This document shows, piece after piece, positions 18,264-30,277 of a DNA stretch of 64,000 bases. This DNA comes from Paraburkholderia azotifigens (GTDB taxonomy: Bacteria > Pseudomonadota > Gammaproteobacteria > Burkholderiales > Burkholderiaceae). The stretch lies in assembly GCF_007995085.1 (NCBI RefSeq), contig NZ_VOQS01000005.1, positions 744,001-808,000 on the forward strand, in the 5' to 3' direction. The notes under the pieces are model-generated. The model did no database searches, was not told where the DNA came from, and saw only the letters and a program-made list of their open reading frames with translations. The first letter of the stretch is position 1; every line of letters starts with the position of its first letter. A program made the position numbers and the translations under genes.

Positions 18264-20680
18264 TCAATAACGCAGGAAACGTTGCCGAAGCGGCCGGAAC
18301 GCATCGGCATCGCGGGCAATGAGCGTCTGCAGATCGTCCGGGGCTCTGCTCCGCTCGATTGCAGCCTGGATTTCGGTTGAACCTATGGCGTCTCGCGTCG
18401 CGGCGAGGTCGAAAACTTGCGGATACATTGCGTGCAGGGTCGCGACAATCGTCAGGCCGAGCTTGCCAGGCACGCGATCAGGCTGGGTTCGCGAAATCTG
18501 CACGCCGTGACAAAGCCGGCCATGAAACGTCGACTCAGCGGGCACGAAATCGACCGTTTCGAAGTGCGCGTCGGCATGCGCGTCGTTGAGTCTTGCAGCC
18601 AGAGCTTTGCCGTCAATCCACGGTGCGCCGATCCATTCGAACGGGTGAGGCGTCCCGCGGCCAACGCTCACGTTCGCGCCCTCCAGCAGCGCGATGTCGG
18701 GATAAAGGTCGAGCGCGGAAAGCGTGCGAAGGTTGGGCGATATCGGTATCCACCCTAGACCCGTATCGGCGAAGCGCATCGAACGCAAATAGCCTTCCAT
18801 CGGGACGACGCGCACGTCTGCGCCAATGTGACGCGCGTCGTTGAACAGGGCGGCGAGTTCGCCGACAGTCATGCCGTGCTGCAGCGGGAGAGAGAAGTAG
18901 CCTGTAAAGCTCTCGTGCCCTGCGTCCAGCGACGGACCGCCGAAGCGGTCCGCGCCCAAGGGTTGGGCCGGTCGAGCACGACGAGGGGAATATGTGCGGC
19001 AGCCGTGGCTTCCAGCGCATAGCCGAGCGTCGTCTCGTAAGTGAAGAAGCGAACTCCCGCGTCCTGCATATCGAAGACAAGCGCATCAAGGCCGTCGAGT
19101 GCGCCAGGCGCGAAGCGATTCGCTTGCCCATACAGGCTGTGCACCTGAAGTCCGCTCGACGGATCGATGCTGTCGCCGACTGCTTCGTCCGCGTCGATAT
19201 TTAGCCCATGCTCGGGGGAAAAGAGCCTGATCAATTCGACATGCGGCGCATGTAACAGGACATCGACCGTACGTCGGCCAGCAGCGTCGAAGCCGCTGCG
19301 ATTCGTCACCAGGCCAACGTGCATGCCGGACAGCATGTCGAAGCCCTGTGCCGCGAGTACATCGATGCCAGTTCGAACGGGGCCTCTCGCGGAAGGCAGG
19401 CGCGCCGCCTGTTCGAGCGCGATGCGCACAGGCGGCAGCGTGCGGGCGATCTGCTGCGACGAAACCGGCGGGCCGCCGCTCGACAGCAATGCGAGAGTCT
19501 GGGCTCGCAGCGGCATGGCGTCGCCTTGTTCGCCCTCATGCACGCGGTTGGTCAAGACGATGAGAAAGCGTCGCGTCACGAAGTCGATCCACATGCCTGT
19601 CCCGGTGAAACCCGTATGACCGATCGCCCCGACAGGTGGCAGCCGATAGCGATTTGGCGCCAGAGGCGCATACAGTTCCCAGCCGAGCCCCCGCCATGGC
19701 GGACTCGTGACGACGGCCTGTGGCACGGCCATCCGCACAATGCTTTCGGAGGTGAGAACGCGAACGGGGTGCGATGCTGCCGACGCTGTGCCGTCGCTGC
19801 TGGCAAGTCCGTCGTGCAACAGCATCTGCGCGAAGCGTGCGAGATCGCTCGCGGTCGAGAAGAGTCCCGCGTTGCCCGCGACGCCTCGCAATGCGCTCGC
19901 GAGTGGATCATGGACGCGGCCTTGACGCAACCCGCGAGAATTGGCTGTCGTTGGCGCACTGCGCGCGGATCGGGTTGCATCGGGCAGGAAAGCCGTGTCC
20001 TTCATGCCTAAGGGAGCAAATATGAATTTTCGGCAGTACGCGTCGAGCTGTAAGCCTGTCACTCGCGTGACCAGTTCGCCGAGCACGACGAAATTGACGT
20101 CGCTGTAGAGGGTTCGTTCGTCCGCCATGGCGACGGGTTCGAGGTTGGCGATACGACGCAGCAGCGCGTCTCGCTTCGCGCCGGTTGCCGGTACGGCAAG
20201 GTCGGGCGGTTCGGCGGGCAAGCCCGAGGTGTGAGACAGCAACTGCTGCACGGTAATCTGCGCCTTTCCGTTGGCGCCGAATGCGGGCCAGTAGCGGGCG
20301 ACGGGCTCGGCAAGGTTCAGCTTGCCGCGCTCGACGAGCTGCATGATGGCGGTGGTAGTCGCGACGACCTTCGTCAGCGAAGCGAGGTCGAAGACGGTAT
20401 TTGACGTCATCGGCTCGATATGCGGCCGTAGCATGCGGTTGCCCTGAACGAGTTGCCACGACTGTCCCTCTGCCGTGCCCGCGACGATCACTGCGCCTGG
20501 AATGCGACCATCTGCGACTTCGCTGGCTACGATCTGTGAGAGAACCTTGCGCGCCGGTCCGTCAAACGCAGAAGCATCTGCGTGCGCATGCACGGCGCTC
20601 GAGCATATGACAAACCCTAGCGCGCACGCGAGCTTCAGTGCGGCAGTTGCGCGGGGTCGTAGCGATTGCGGGGATTCCAT
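18264..20680 (-). pseudogene. serine beta-lactamase/esterase fused to NamZ (DUF1343), frameshifted
   Basis: The N-terminal part has a signal peptide (ALKLACALGFVICSSAVHA) and a class C beta-lactamase-like domain with nucleophile motif SLTK, YSDVN as the Y-x-N motif and a late HTGFTGTG as the K/H-T-G motif. It continues directly into DUF1343/NamZ (GMHVGLVTNRSG, LFSPEHGL, FDMQDAGVRFFTYETTLGYA, VLDRPNP). One base is missing at about 18959-18962; the next frame resumes LGADRFGGPSLDAGHESFTG and runs to 18264. Restored, this is a two-domain periplasmic enzyme of about 805 residues. NamZ is an exo-beta-N-acetylmuramidase, so peptidoglycan turnover is the likely role. It overlaps the upstream gene by about 46 bp. 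An assembly error must be excluded. Confidence 0.75.
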
Positions 20681-21893
20681 AGCATCCATCCGTCCGAGTG
20701 CTCGGCGTCGGCAGCGTCGGTCTGAGCGCGGATCTCGTCGGCGTCGAAGTCACGGTGATCGAATGCATAGTCGCGAAATGCCTGCAGCCACGGCCGGAAG
20801 CGCACGCCCGGCAGTCCCGTGCGCCGTTGCGCCTCTGCCAGCGAGCGGCGTACGATCTGCCCGGGATCGGCCGTTGGTTTGGTGCACCCCGGCAGTCCCC
20901 ATGTGAAGCCGGACGGGTACAGCATCGGCGAAATGTAGTCGAGCGACGCGCCCAATGTTTCGAGTTGCTGGCCTATCGCGGTGTCATCGAGGTTCCAGCA
21001 CACGTATCCGAATATGTCGGCGGCAACAAATACGTTGTAGGGAGCAAGCCGTGCGCGCGCCGCAGCAAGAAAGCCTGCTATTGCGGCAGTGCGGTTCGCA
21101 CGCGTGTTCGGTTCACTGAAAACCAGTCCGGGTGCATCCGGAAAACGCACGTAATCGAACTGGATTTCGTCGAACCCAAGCCGTGCCGCCTCTTCGGCAA
21201 CATCCAGATTGTGTGCCCAGACTTCGCGCCTGAACGGATCGACCCACCGCAGCTTCTCTCCATCCTGCCAGACATTGCCCTGCGCATCTCGAACGGCCCA
21301 ACTGGGGTGTGCGCTGGCGAGCGGGTCGTCCTTGAAGACGACGATTCGCGCGATCAGGTACAGGCCCTCGCCATGCAGATTCTGCAATAGCGCGGCCATG
21401 TCCTGAACAACGGGCGCCGGTGAGGGCGCATGGGCGGCGGCGCCGGTCGCCTCACGCGCACCGCTGTGGTAAGAGGTCAGACCTCGGTCGCCCTTTGCAT
21501 CGATCACAAGCGCATTGATGCCGTTGGTGTTCTTTAAGGCCACGGCCGCATTGCGCAGGCTCTTTGTTGCCACGCCATAGGTCGACAGATAGACGCCTCG
21601 GGCGCGAAAGGGCGTCAGCGGGACGACGAGAGGTTTCTCGGGCGTCGGGCTGAGCGATGTCGACCGGTAGCCTGGCGCGCGAGCAGCGATAACGCGGACC
21701 GGGCTCGAACTGTGAAACGTTCCGGACGCGTCGGCATACTGTGCCTCGCCGTCGAGCGTAACGATGGCGTGCGGTATGGGACGATGCGTCGATTCGTCGA
21801 CAATCACGCCCGCGATCTCGAGCGCGGCGCGTGACGGGGAAATGCACACGGCGGCAACAGCAACCGCGCAGCATAGCAATGCAATGAGCCGCG

Positions 21894-21897
<4 letters not shown>
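20635..21897 (-). CDS. putative exported glycoside hydrolase (DUF4015-type)
   Basis: Protein of 420 residues with signal peptide (LIALLCCAVAVAAVCISPSRA). A carboxypeptidase-regulatory-like beta domain (about 28-95) is followed by a TIM-barrel of the putative glycoside hydrolase DUF4015 family: ARGVYLSTYGVA, INALVIDAKGDRGL, RWVDPFRREVWAHNL, LGFDEIQFDYVRFPD, VFVAADIFGYVCW and DYISPMLYPSGF. The acidic residues in DAKGD and FDEIQFDYVRFP are the probable catalytic or substrate site. It is joined to the deacetylase gene by an ATGA overlap. Substrate unknown; an amino-sugar polysaccharide or peptidoglycan is suggested by its neighbours. Confidence 0.82.
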
Positions 21898-24457
<2,560 letters not shown>

Positions 24458-24487
24458 CTATTTAAGTCGCCGCGTACGGGAAGCCGA

Positions 24488-24501
24488 TTGATCTGCGTCA
24501 A
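24488..24501. promoter_or_regulatory. FNR-type box TTGATCTGCGTCAA
   Basis: One mismatch to the consensus, 94 bp upstream of the groEL operon and about 100 bp upstream of the divergent FtsH fragment. Confidence 0.6.
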
Positions 24502-24598
24502 CGGGGCAGGGGCGATGCCGGCAGAACATCGTGAAACCGGACACGCCGCTTCCCATCGTCCCGAGAGACCATGATGCCCACACAGCGTCCTTCGCGCG

Positions 24599-25003
24599 AT
24601 GACGGGCATGGAACGCGAGAGCCGCGTAATGAACGCGCAGGAAAAGATCACGATTGCGTACCACGAGGCCGGTCACGCGCTCGTCGCGCATAGCCGCAAG
24701 CATTGGAATCCCGCCAAGAAAGTGTCGATCATTCCGCGCGGCGTCGCGGCGCTGGGTTACACGCACCAGTTGCCGACGGAAGTCCGCTATGTGCTGCGCG
24801 AAAGCGAACTGCTCGAGGATGCGCTGCCCGGGGGCCGCGTCGCAGAGGAACTGGTCTTTGGCGACGTTTCGACGGGTGCGGAGAACGATCTCGATCGCGC
24901 GACGGCGATAGCGATAGCGATGGCGAGACAGCGTAGCCGGCCCTTGACGCGCACAGGCACGGATGTCGATGCCGGAGAACACAGGCAATCGTGCTCAGGA
25001 TGA
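24599..25003 (+). pseudogene. FtsH peptidase-domain (M41) remnant
   Basis: Frame of up to 134 residues containing KITIAYHEAGHALVAHSRKH with the HEAGH zinc motif of FtsH, then KVSIIPRGVAALGYTHQLP and VAEELVFGDVSTGAENDLDR. The transmembrane and AAA domains of FtsH are absent, three residues are missing before GGRVAEEL relative to the family, and the sequence loses similarity after AENDLDRATAIAIAMA, where a short repeat (GCGATA) occurs. Probably a truncated relic, though a stand-alone M41 protein cannot be excluded. Confidence 0.6.
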
Positions 25004-25104
25004 AGCCGTCTCGCTTGCGACGTCGACGCGCGTCTCGCGCGAGGCGGGACGCGGCCGGTGCTTCTGGCGGCTGAGGCACATCGCCTGGCGCCACACGAGG
25101 GCGA

Positions 25105-25118
25105 TTGACATGAATCAA
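25105..25118. promoter_or_regulatory. FNR-type box TTGACATGAATCAA
   Basis: One mismatch to TTGAT-N4-ATCAA, 107 bp upstream of the BON gene. Confidence 0.55.
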
Positions 25119-25224
25119 CGGCGCGGGGGCCGGTACGGATACGCTGAAACCATGAATTCACGATGCGGCGAGCCGTGAAAGCCGTCAAGCCGCAACGATC
25201 TTCCATCGGAACAGGAGAGATTCG

Positions 25225-25878
25225 ATGAAGAGTGATATCGAACTGAAGAAGGACGTCGAGCAGGAACTCGAGTGGGATCCGTCCATCAACGCGGCAGGTA
25301 TCGGCGTCGAGGTGCATGACCGCATCGTAACGCTGGCGGGGCATCTGGGCAGCTTCGCGGAAAAGCTTGCGGCTCGCCGGGCGGCACAGCGCGTCGAGGG
25401 CGTGAAAGGCGTCGTCGTCGAGCTCGACGTGCGCTTGCCTGGCGAGGACAGGCGCAGTGACGAAGAGATCGCTGCCGTCGTTCGGTCCGTGCTCGAATGG
25501 ACGGCCGGCCTGTCGGAAAAGAGCGTGAAAGTCACGGTGGAGAAGGGCGTCGTGACGCTGTCGGGTGAAGTCGACTGGGGCTATCAGTCGAAGGTCGCCG
25601 AAGACGCCGTGGCGCGCCTGCGCGGCGTGGTGACAGTGGTCAACCAGATCGATGTACGGGGCAACGCCGGTGCCGTCGATATCGCCGGCAAGATCAGCGC
25701 CGCGCTGACGCGCCATGCACAAGACGAATCGCGCCATATCGACGTCAGCGTGAGCGACGGCACCGTGACACTGCGGGGAAAAGTGGGTTCGTTCCCGGAG
25801 AGGTCGATTGCCTGTCATGCGGCGTGGTCCGCGCCGGGCGTGCGCAATGTCGTGGACCAGTTATCCATCGGCGCGTAA
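25225..25878 (+). CDS. three-BON-domain protein (second copy)
   Basis: Protein of 217 residues, MKSDIELKKDVEQELEWDPS followed by three BON repeats with the strand signatures RIVTLAGHLGSF, GVVTLSGEVDWG and GTVTLRGKVGSF. The internal GEVDWGYQ is typical of OsmY-like BON proteins. There is no signal peptide, so a cytoplasmic or peripheral membrane location is expected. AGGAG lies upstream of the ATG. HSP20 follows 121 bp downstream in the same direction and may be co-transcribed under the FNR-type box at 25105. Confidence 0.9.
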   Translation: MKSDIELKKDVEQELEWDPSINAAGIGVEVHDRIVTLAGHLGSFAEKLAARRAAQRVEGVKGVVVELDVRLPGEDRRSDEEIAAVVRSVLEWTAGLSEKSVKVTVEKGVVTLSGEVDWGYQSKVAEDAVARLRGVVTVVNQIDVRGNAGAVDIAGKISAALTRHAQDESRHIDVSVSDGTVTLRGKVGSFPERSIACHAAWSAPGVRNVVDQLSIGA

Positions 25879-25998
25879 CACGATCCCGCGCGAAAACGCG
25901 TGGCTGCCGCCAAGGGGCCGCAGCCGCGCAGTGAGCCGGCTTTTGAGGTCGGACAATCGGGGCCATGTCCTGGCCTGCTTATCTGAAGGAGAAGTGCA

Positions 25999-26436
25999 AT
26001 GAGCAATCTGACGCGTTTTGACCCGTTCTCGCTGGACCCGGTCGTTTCAGATCTTTTCCAGGGTTTCTTCCGGCCCATGCGGTCGATGGCGACGTCTCAG
26101 GACGCCGAGCTTGCGTCAATGAAGATCGACGTAACGGAAAACGACGGTGCCTATACAGTGAAGGCAGAGCTTCCGGGCCTCGACAAGAAGGATATCGACG
26201 TCCATATCGACGGGCGCATCGTGTCGATCAACGCGAAGGTCGAGCGGAACAAGGAAGAAAAGGAAGGCGAGCGCGTGATCCGGCGCGAGCGGTATTCCGG
26301 CGCATTCAGCCGCTCGTTCTCGCTCGCCGGCGAGGTGGACGACGCCAAGGCGACGGCCGAGTACAAGGACGGTGTGCTGTCGTTGAGCTTGCCGAAAAAG
26401 GCGCCGGCCGACCAGAAGCGTCTGACGATCGCGTAA
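25999..26436 (+). CDS. small heat-shock protein HSP20
   Basis: Alpha-crystallin-type holdase of 145 residues. N-terminal SLDPVVSDLFQGFFRPM is the variable helical arm. The crystallin domain runs from about 40 to 135 and includes ENDGAYTVKAELPGLDKKDI, RRERYSGAFSRSFSLAGEVD and the C-terminal strand GVLSLSLPKK; the IxI-type tail is represented by RLTIA. Strong GGAG upstream of the ATG. Pairing of HSP20 with BON and USP genes is typical of low-oxygen survival clusters. Confidence 0.93.
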   Translation: MSNLTRFDPFSLDPVVSDLFQGFFRPMRSMATSQDAELASMKIDVTENDGAYTVKAELPGLDKKDIDVHIDGRIVSINAKVERNKEEKEGERVIRRERYSGAFSRSFSLAGEVDDAKATAEYKDGVLSLSLPKKAPADQKRLTIA

Positions 26437-26539
26437 GGCACGCACGGCGCGCCGTGCATGCCATCGCGCGGCTCCTGACGCTCTCTTCTGTAACACACCG
26501 CCAACAGGAAAGTTGGTCTGATCGGAGGGGGAATTCAAA

Positions 26540-26562
26540 ACGGGCCTGGGTTCCAGGCCCGT
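26540..26562. terminator. perfect 10-bp hairpin after HSP20
   Basis: ACGGGCCTGG, loop GTT, CCAGGCCCGT, about 100 bp beyond the HSP20 stop. A strong stem without a clear T run, so a terminator only tentatively. Confidence 0.45.
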
Positions 26563-26797
26563 CTCGTTGTCGGCACCTTGTCGGCAAGAAAGAAACGCCG
26601 CCTCGGCACAGGATCGCGCGCGAGCGTGTCGGTCGATCGACTCCTTCATAAATGAGGGATGCATTCGCATAAGTGTCGGTGCATCGCTATCGAGACCGGC
26701 TGCGATGTTCGCTCGGATCTTGAATTTTACATAAGCAAAGTTAGCGAAATTGTTTCGCAATCCGAATCTTTTTTAATGAAATTGACGAGAGCCGGCG

Positions 26798-26950
26798 ATG
26801 TTTCCGTTTCCGTCGAATAGCGAAGAAGAAGGAAAATTACAAAACTACGGAGCGACGTGCATCTATGTCGTCGATTCTGGCGGTGCCCTCACGATGAACG
26901 AACACAAGCTCAATAGCCGGGCGGAAGGGGGGACGTCGCTGAAGTGGTGA
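26798..26950 (+). CDS. possible small protein, 50 residues
   Basis: ATG at 26798 after GAGAG. Encodes a hydrophilic peptide beginning [20 protein letters not shown] and containing [16 protein letters not shown]. Composition is protein-like and the region just upstream is AT-rich, with a GCGAAA/TTTCGC dyad at 26744-26758 that could be a promoter element. No family recognised. Confidence 0.3.
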   Translation: MFPFPSNSEEEGKLQNYGATCIYVVDSGGALTMNEHKLNSRAEGGTSLKW

Positions 26951-27030
26951 ATATACGGCGTAGTCCGGTTTGTCGCGCATTGCAGAAAATGCGCACGCAA
27001 TCAAACCATTAGATGACATTCCCCCGTCAA

Positions 27031-27066
27031 TTATCCACAGGCTCATTCACATTTTCTGTGCACAAC
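27031..27066. promoter_or_regulatory. inverted pair of DnaA-box-like sites
   Basis: TTATCCACA and, 18 bp on, TGTGCACAA (inverse TTGTGCACA). A pair alone does not define an origin, and no replication genes are nearby. Confidence 0.25.
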
Positions 27067-27224
27067 TTTCATCGAAGCGTCACGCGATAGGAGGAAATCC
27101 CCACTGAGTCACAGAGGTGCAGACGTCAGGTCAGTGGGACAGCAACCCCGCAATTCCGCGCACATGACCGAAATACCGCCAACACGGCGGCTCTGATGGC
27201 ACGCCCGAGGGAAGGCCAAAGGCG

Positions 27225-27320
27225 CTCGCGCTCGCGTAAGGCAGCGTTTACTGGATTCCCAGCGGCGTAACCGCCTGTTTTCCCCCTGACGGCGCCCCGC
27301 CCACGGGTCGCCGCGGGTGC
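27225..27320. repeat. dispersed intergenic repeat, copy 1
   Basis: Begins CTCGCGCTCGCGTAAGGCAG and ends GCCCACGGGTCGCCGCGGGT. Aligns without gaps to 44565-44660, identical over roughly three quarters of positions by eye. Confidence 0.5.
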
Positions 27321-27930
27321 TATAGCGGCAAGGGCCTAAACCCATCAAAAGAAAACGCCTACGCTTCTTACGCGGGCGTCCGTGGCCCCGCTATCGCGCC
27401 CTAATGAACGGGCCGTCCCGTCCGTACTGCAGCGGGGCCGGTTTCCGCGCGGCTCCCATCGCCACGTGCACGGAATGCCTTGGCTTACCGTCCTCACATG
27501 ACTGGGGAGCCCAGCCACCCGAGTCACGTTTCCGGAAGTGGGCGCTCAAGCTCAGGGCGTTGAAAAGCTGGAGCAGCCTTCGTCGACCGAGCGCGGAGAG
27601 GCATCGACGCGGAAACCGCCAGCTCATAGCCCTGAGCCGCCTGAATCCAGTCTAGCAGTTGAGGACTATCGCGATTGCAATGTTCGGGGCTTTTGTCCGT
27701 CTAGCACGGCTGCCGGGCAATCGCTGGCCACCATCCAGCGGATACTGGCTTCCCGGACCGCCCACCCGACGCGCACGCCCGCGCGCGTTTGAGCGGATAA
27801 AAACTCCGCCGGGCGCGGATGCCGTGACTATCATGTAGACGTGGCCCGTGTTAACGGCACGTGGCCACAAAGCGGGGCACAGCGGGGCTGGCGGGAAACT
27901 GGCCGCCTGTCTGTGCCTCGCCTCGCCAGA

Positions 27931-27962
27931 AATGGGTCCGCCCAGATGCGGGCCATTTTTTT
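27931..27962 (+). terminator. rho-independent terminator candidate
   Basis: AATGGGTCCGC pairs imperfectly with GCGGGCCATT around an AGAT loop, followed by seven or more Ts (27955-27962). No obvious gene precedes it, so it may insulate the downstream gene or end an unrecognised transcript. Confidence 0.55.
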
Positions 27963-28051
27963 GCCATCGCGTCAAAGGCATGGAGACGATATACGGCGTG
28001 CGTTATGCTGAGTCATGGCCATGTCGGCCGGGTGCACGAGGGGCGACGATC

Positions 28052-28363
28052 ATGCTCGAACAGCAGATGATCGGCAGGGTTCGGATCAACTATTTGCCCG
28101 GCTGCATCAGTCCGGATGAAGTTGAGGCAGCGTTGGCGAGAATCAGTCCCGCAGAGGCCAACGTATTCGCGCATGAGGCGCTGGAGGGATGTTCACTCAC
28201 GCTCATCTGGACCAATCGGGCGGCCGCTGTTCTGAACGCGCCGATCAACGGCATCGCCCAGACCTTTACGGCCAGTGACCCCGACAAGATCTCGGGCCTG
28301 ACCAGCGTGATGATTCGGGCAAGCCACAAGATTGCTCACAGGCTTTCGCTTACGGGCATCTGA
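28052..28363 (+). CDS. hypothetical protein, 103 residues
   Basis: Begins MLEQQMIGRVRINYLPGCIS after a GAGGGG site. Soluble alpha/beta composition, ending VMIRASHKIAHRLSLTGI. No transmembrane segment, signal peptide or known motif. Longer in-frame starts upstream pass through the terminator-like hairpin and look non-coding. Function unknown. Confidence 0.55.
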   Translation: MLEQQMIGRVRINYLPGCISPDEVEAALARISPAEANVFAHEALEGCSLTLIWTNRAAAVLNAPINGIAQTFTASDPDKISGLTSVMIRASHKIAHRLSLTGI

Positions 28364-28501
28364 AATGGGCGACGTAGCAAGCCCGACCGAGACCGGTGCG
28401 AATTGCGTTATGAATCAACTGCATACAGAAAAGTTGATAATTTATGTTATGTCAAATTGATGTGCAGCGAACTGACGTGCGTCCGCCGGTGGTCCGTTGC
28501 T

Positions 28502-28531
28502 ACAGAAACGATTCGATGATAATATTTCTGT
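28502..28531. promoter_or_regulatory. putative operator of the Xre/RES operon
   Basis: ACAGAAA (28502-28508) and TTTCTGT (28525-28531) form an inverted repeat with 16-bp spacing, enclosing a TGATAAT -10-like element. A third ACAGAAA lies at 28425. Ends 18 bp before the antitoxin ATG, the usual place for autorepression. Confidence 0.55.
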
Positions 28532-28548
28532 AGATAAAGGAGGCCATC

Positions 28549-28935
28549 ATGGCATCGACAACGCAAGGTCATGCAGCGGTCGGCCCAACGCCCGCTGCCA
28601 CCCTTTCCAAGGCGGCGGTACGCGCGGCGGCCGCCCTACGTATCAGTCAAACGACACTAGCCGACGTGCTCGGACTCAGTACAGCTTCTGTCTCACGACT
28701 CGTCGCGGGCACATACCAGCTTGAGCAATCGCGAGGCAAGGAATGGGAGTTGGCGTTGTTGCTGGTGCGTCTGTTTCGTTCACTCGACGCCATCGTCGGA
28801 CCCGGCGAGAAAGCGCAGGCGTGGCTGGCGGGTGAGAACACCGCGCTCAACGCCAGACCAATTGATCTCATCCGCTCCGCTCAAGGACTTGTTAATGTCG
28901 TCGAATACCTGGACGTCTACCGAGGTCGCATCTGA
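28549..28935 (+). CDS. Xre/MbcA/ParS-family antitoxin
   Basis: Protein of 128 residues. An N-terminal HTH (RISQTTLADVLGLSTASVSRL, about 43-63) is followed by the C-terminal toxin-binding MbcA/ParS domain (DAIVGPGEKAQAWLAGEN, then ARPIDLIRSAQGLVNVVEYL). Role: neutralise the downstream RES toxin and repress the operon. AAAGGAGG lies upstream of the ATG. The toxin gene overlaps its 3' end by 41 bp. Confidence 0.92.
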   Translation: MASTTQGHAAVGPTPAATLSKAAVRAAAALRISQTTLADVLGLSTASVSRLVAGTYQLEQSRGKEWELALLLVRLFRSLDAIVGPGEKAQAWLAGENTALNARPIDLIRSAQGLVNVVEYLDVYRGRI

Positions 28936-29620
28936 GGCTCGCGAGCTTATCGAGGATACCTGGCGTGCGGTCGAGGCTCAACATCGTGTGGCAACGATGT
29001 CGCTCGTTGACAGTCTGGCGGAACAGGCTCAGCTCGAAGCGTTGCTCGAGGCCTCGAAACCTCCGGTTCCTGCCACAGCGCTCGGACTCCACTGGTTGCT
29101 ATTTACTCCCTTTCGCTATCCGACCTCCAGGTATGGCTCGCGCTTTCGCCGCCCCTACGATCCAGGTGTCTTTTATGCCGCCTACGCTAAAAGCACCGCG
29201 TGCGCAGAGCTCGGCTACTGGCGTTGGCGCTTTCTGACTGAATCGCCGTCGCTTGGATCGATCGATACATTGCCACAGACTTTATTCAAGGCGACGATTC
29301 AGGGGCGCGCAGTTGATCTCCACCAGCCGCCCTTTTCGCTCCAGCAGACGGCGTTCGAAAACAAGTCGGAGCATGGCTATTGCCAGGCTTTTGCCGGGGT
29401 CGCACGCGAGGCTCACCTCGACGCGATCGTGTATCGATCCGCGCGTGATCCGGCGGGAGGCGGGTGCATCGCGGTGCTTACGCCCAGGGCATTCGCAAAG
29501 AAGGAACCGGTTGCCGCTGAAACGTGGAATCTGTCCGTTACACTCGATCGGGTGATCTGGCAGAAGAGCGACGTCTTGTCGCCTGAGGCTTTCGAATTCC
29601 CGGTCAGCGTCTGGCAATAG
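28895..29620 (+). CDS. RES-domain toxin
   Basis: RES-family toxin of 241 residues; characterised members degrade NAD+ in the cytoplasm. Residues in the fold include the Arg-rich SRYGSRFRRPYDPGVFYAA segment, ACAELGYWRWRF with the conserved Glu, and a late HLDAIVYRSARDPAGGGCIA. Start placed at ATG 28895 (AAGGA upstream), giving an overlap of 41 bp with the antitoxin, the usual order antitoxin-toxin. Full length, so likely active. Confidence 0.9.
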   Translation: MSSNTWTSTEVASEARELIEDTWRAVEAQHRVATMSLVDSLAEQAQLEALLEASKPPVPATALGLHWLLFTPFRYPTSRYGSRFRRPYDPGVFYAAYAKSTACAELGYWRWRFLTESPSLGSIDTLPQTLFKATIQGRAVDLHQPPFSLQQTAFENKSEHGYCQAFAGVAREAHLDAIVYRSARDPAGGGCIAVLTPRAFAKKEPVAAETWNLSVTLDRVIWQKSDVLSPEAFEFPVSVWQ

Positions 29621-29806
29621 GTTTGGCGGACCGGTTTGGCGATGTGACGGCGCGAACGAGGATGGGCCTGATTAGAAATGCGCGCGGTTCGACCGCCTGC
29701 AGGCCTGATCGTCATCGGAGCTGTTGGGAATCGTGACGCTGAGCTTCGCCCTGGTTGGCCATCCCGGCGTTTGACTCGAAATCGTGAATTTGAGAACGGA
29801 GTAGAT

Positions 29807-30277
29807 TTGGACATCTTCTACTACTGGAAAGACTTCGTATCGGATGTAAACGAAGGGCGTATAGGCACCCTTGGGGCCGAAACCGACAAGCTGACTGAAC
29901 TCCAGGCGCGCCTGCCGCGCAAGGTGTGGACCTTCGCAACGCCTAAGGGCATGAAAGGGAAGCTTAAAGTTATCGCTTCTTTGTGGATCACCGACGAGAG
30001 GCCGGCGAACTTTGTACCCAAGTGGCGGCACAACCTTTTCTATGACGCTGCTTCACCCAGGTCGGTTCTCTTCACGAACTCAGGAAGCCCAGAAAAAATT
30101 GAGGAAGTCAGTTCCTACTTGAACAACCGGTTCAACCAGGCCTTCAGATCTAACTTTCAAGGCGAAAAGGGCCTTCACGCGATGGAAGCCGACGTCGTCC
30201 GCGGTTTCGAAAACCTCGTTCGTGACTATGAGACCGTTCAATTTCTGGATGGAATAAAAGAGGCACTGTCGCGATAA
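29807..30277 (+). CDS. hypothetical protein, about 156 residues
   Basis: Begins at TTG 29807 (GGAG five bases upstream) reading LDIFYYWKDFVSDVNEGRIG, then VWTFATPKGMKGKLKVIASL and a helical C-terminus NRFNQAFRSNFQGEKGLHAM. Start inferred because the codons before it look non-coding. The YYWxxF...G-R-I-G opening loosely recalls EVE/YTH-like modified-base readers, but I cannot establish homology. Lies just after the toxin-antitoxin pair and may be island cargo. Confidence 0.6.
   Translation: MDIFYYWKDFVSDVNEGRIGTLGAETDKLTELQARLPRKVWTFATPKGMKGKLKVIASLWITDERPANFVPKWRHNLFYDAASPRSVLFTNSGSPEKIEEVSSYLNNRFNQAFRSNFQGEKGLHAMEADVVRGFENLVRDYETVQFLDGIKEALSR

Larger units (their letters stand above)
26951..27930. 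other. gene-poor stretch with DnaA-like boxes and a dispersed repeat
   Basis: Nearly 1 kb without a convincing gene. It holds TTATCCACA (27031-27039, a perfect DnaA box) facing TGTGCACAA (27058-27066, a one-mismatch box). A block at 27225-27320 recurs, ungapped, at 44565-44660. The block at about 27400-27660 resembles sequence I remember from other Burkholderia gaps, where it is over-predicted as genes; it is more likely a conserved non-coding repeat. Confidence 0.4.

Noticed and set aside
27404..27655. Possible 83-residue gene in the gene-poor stretch
   Set aside because: Arginine-rich composition and resemblance to sequences commonly over-predicted in Burkholderia gaps; no ribosome site.
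28421..28531. Short CRISPR-like spacing of ACAGAAA repeats
   Set aside because: Only three 7-bp half-sites at irregular distances; fits an operator, not an array.
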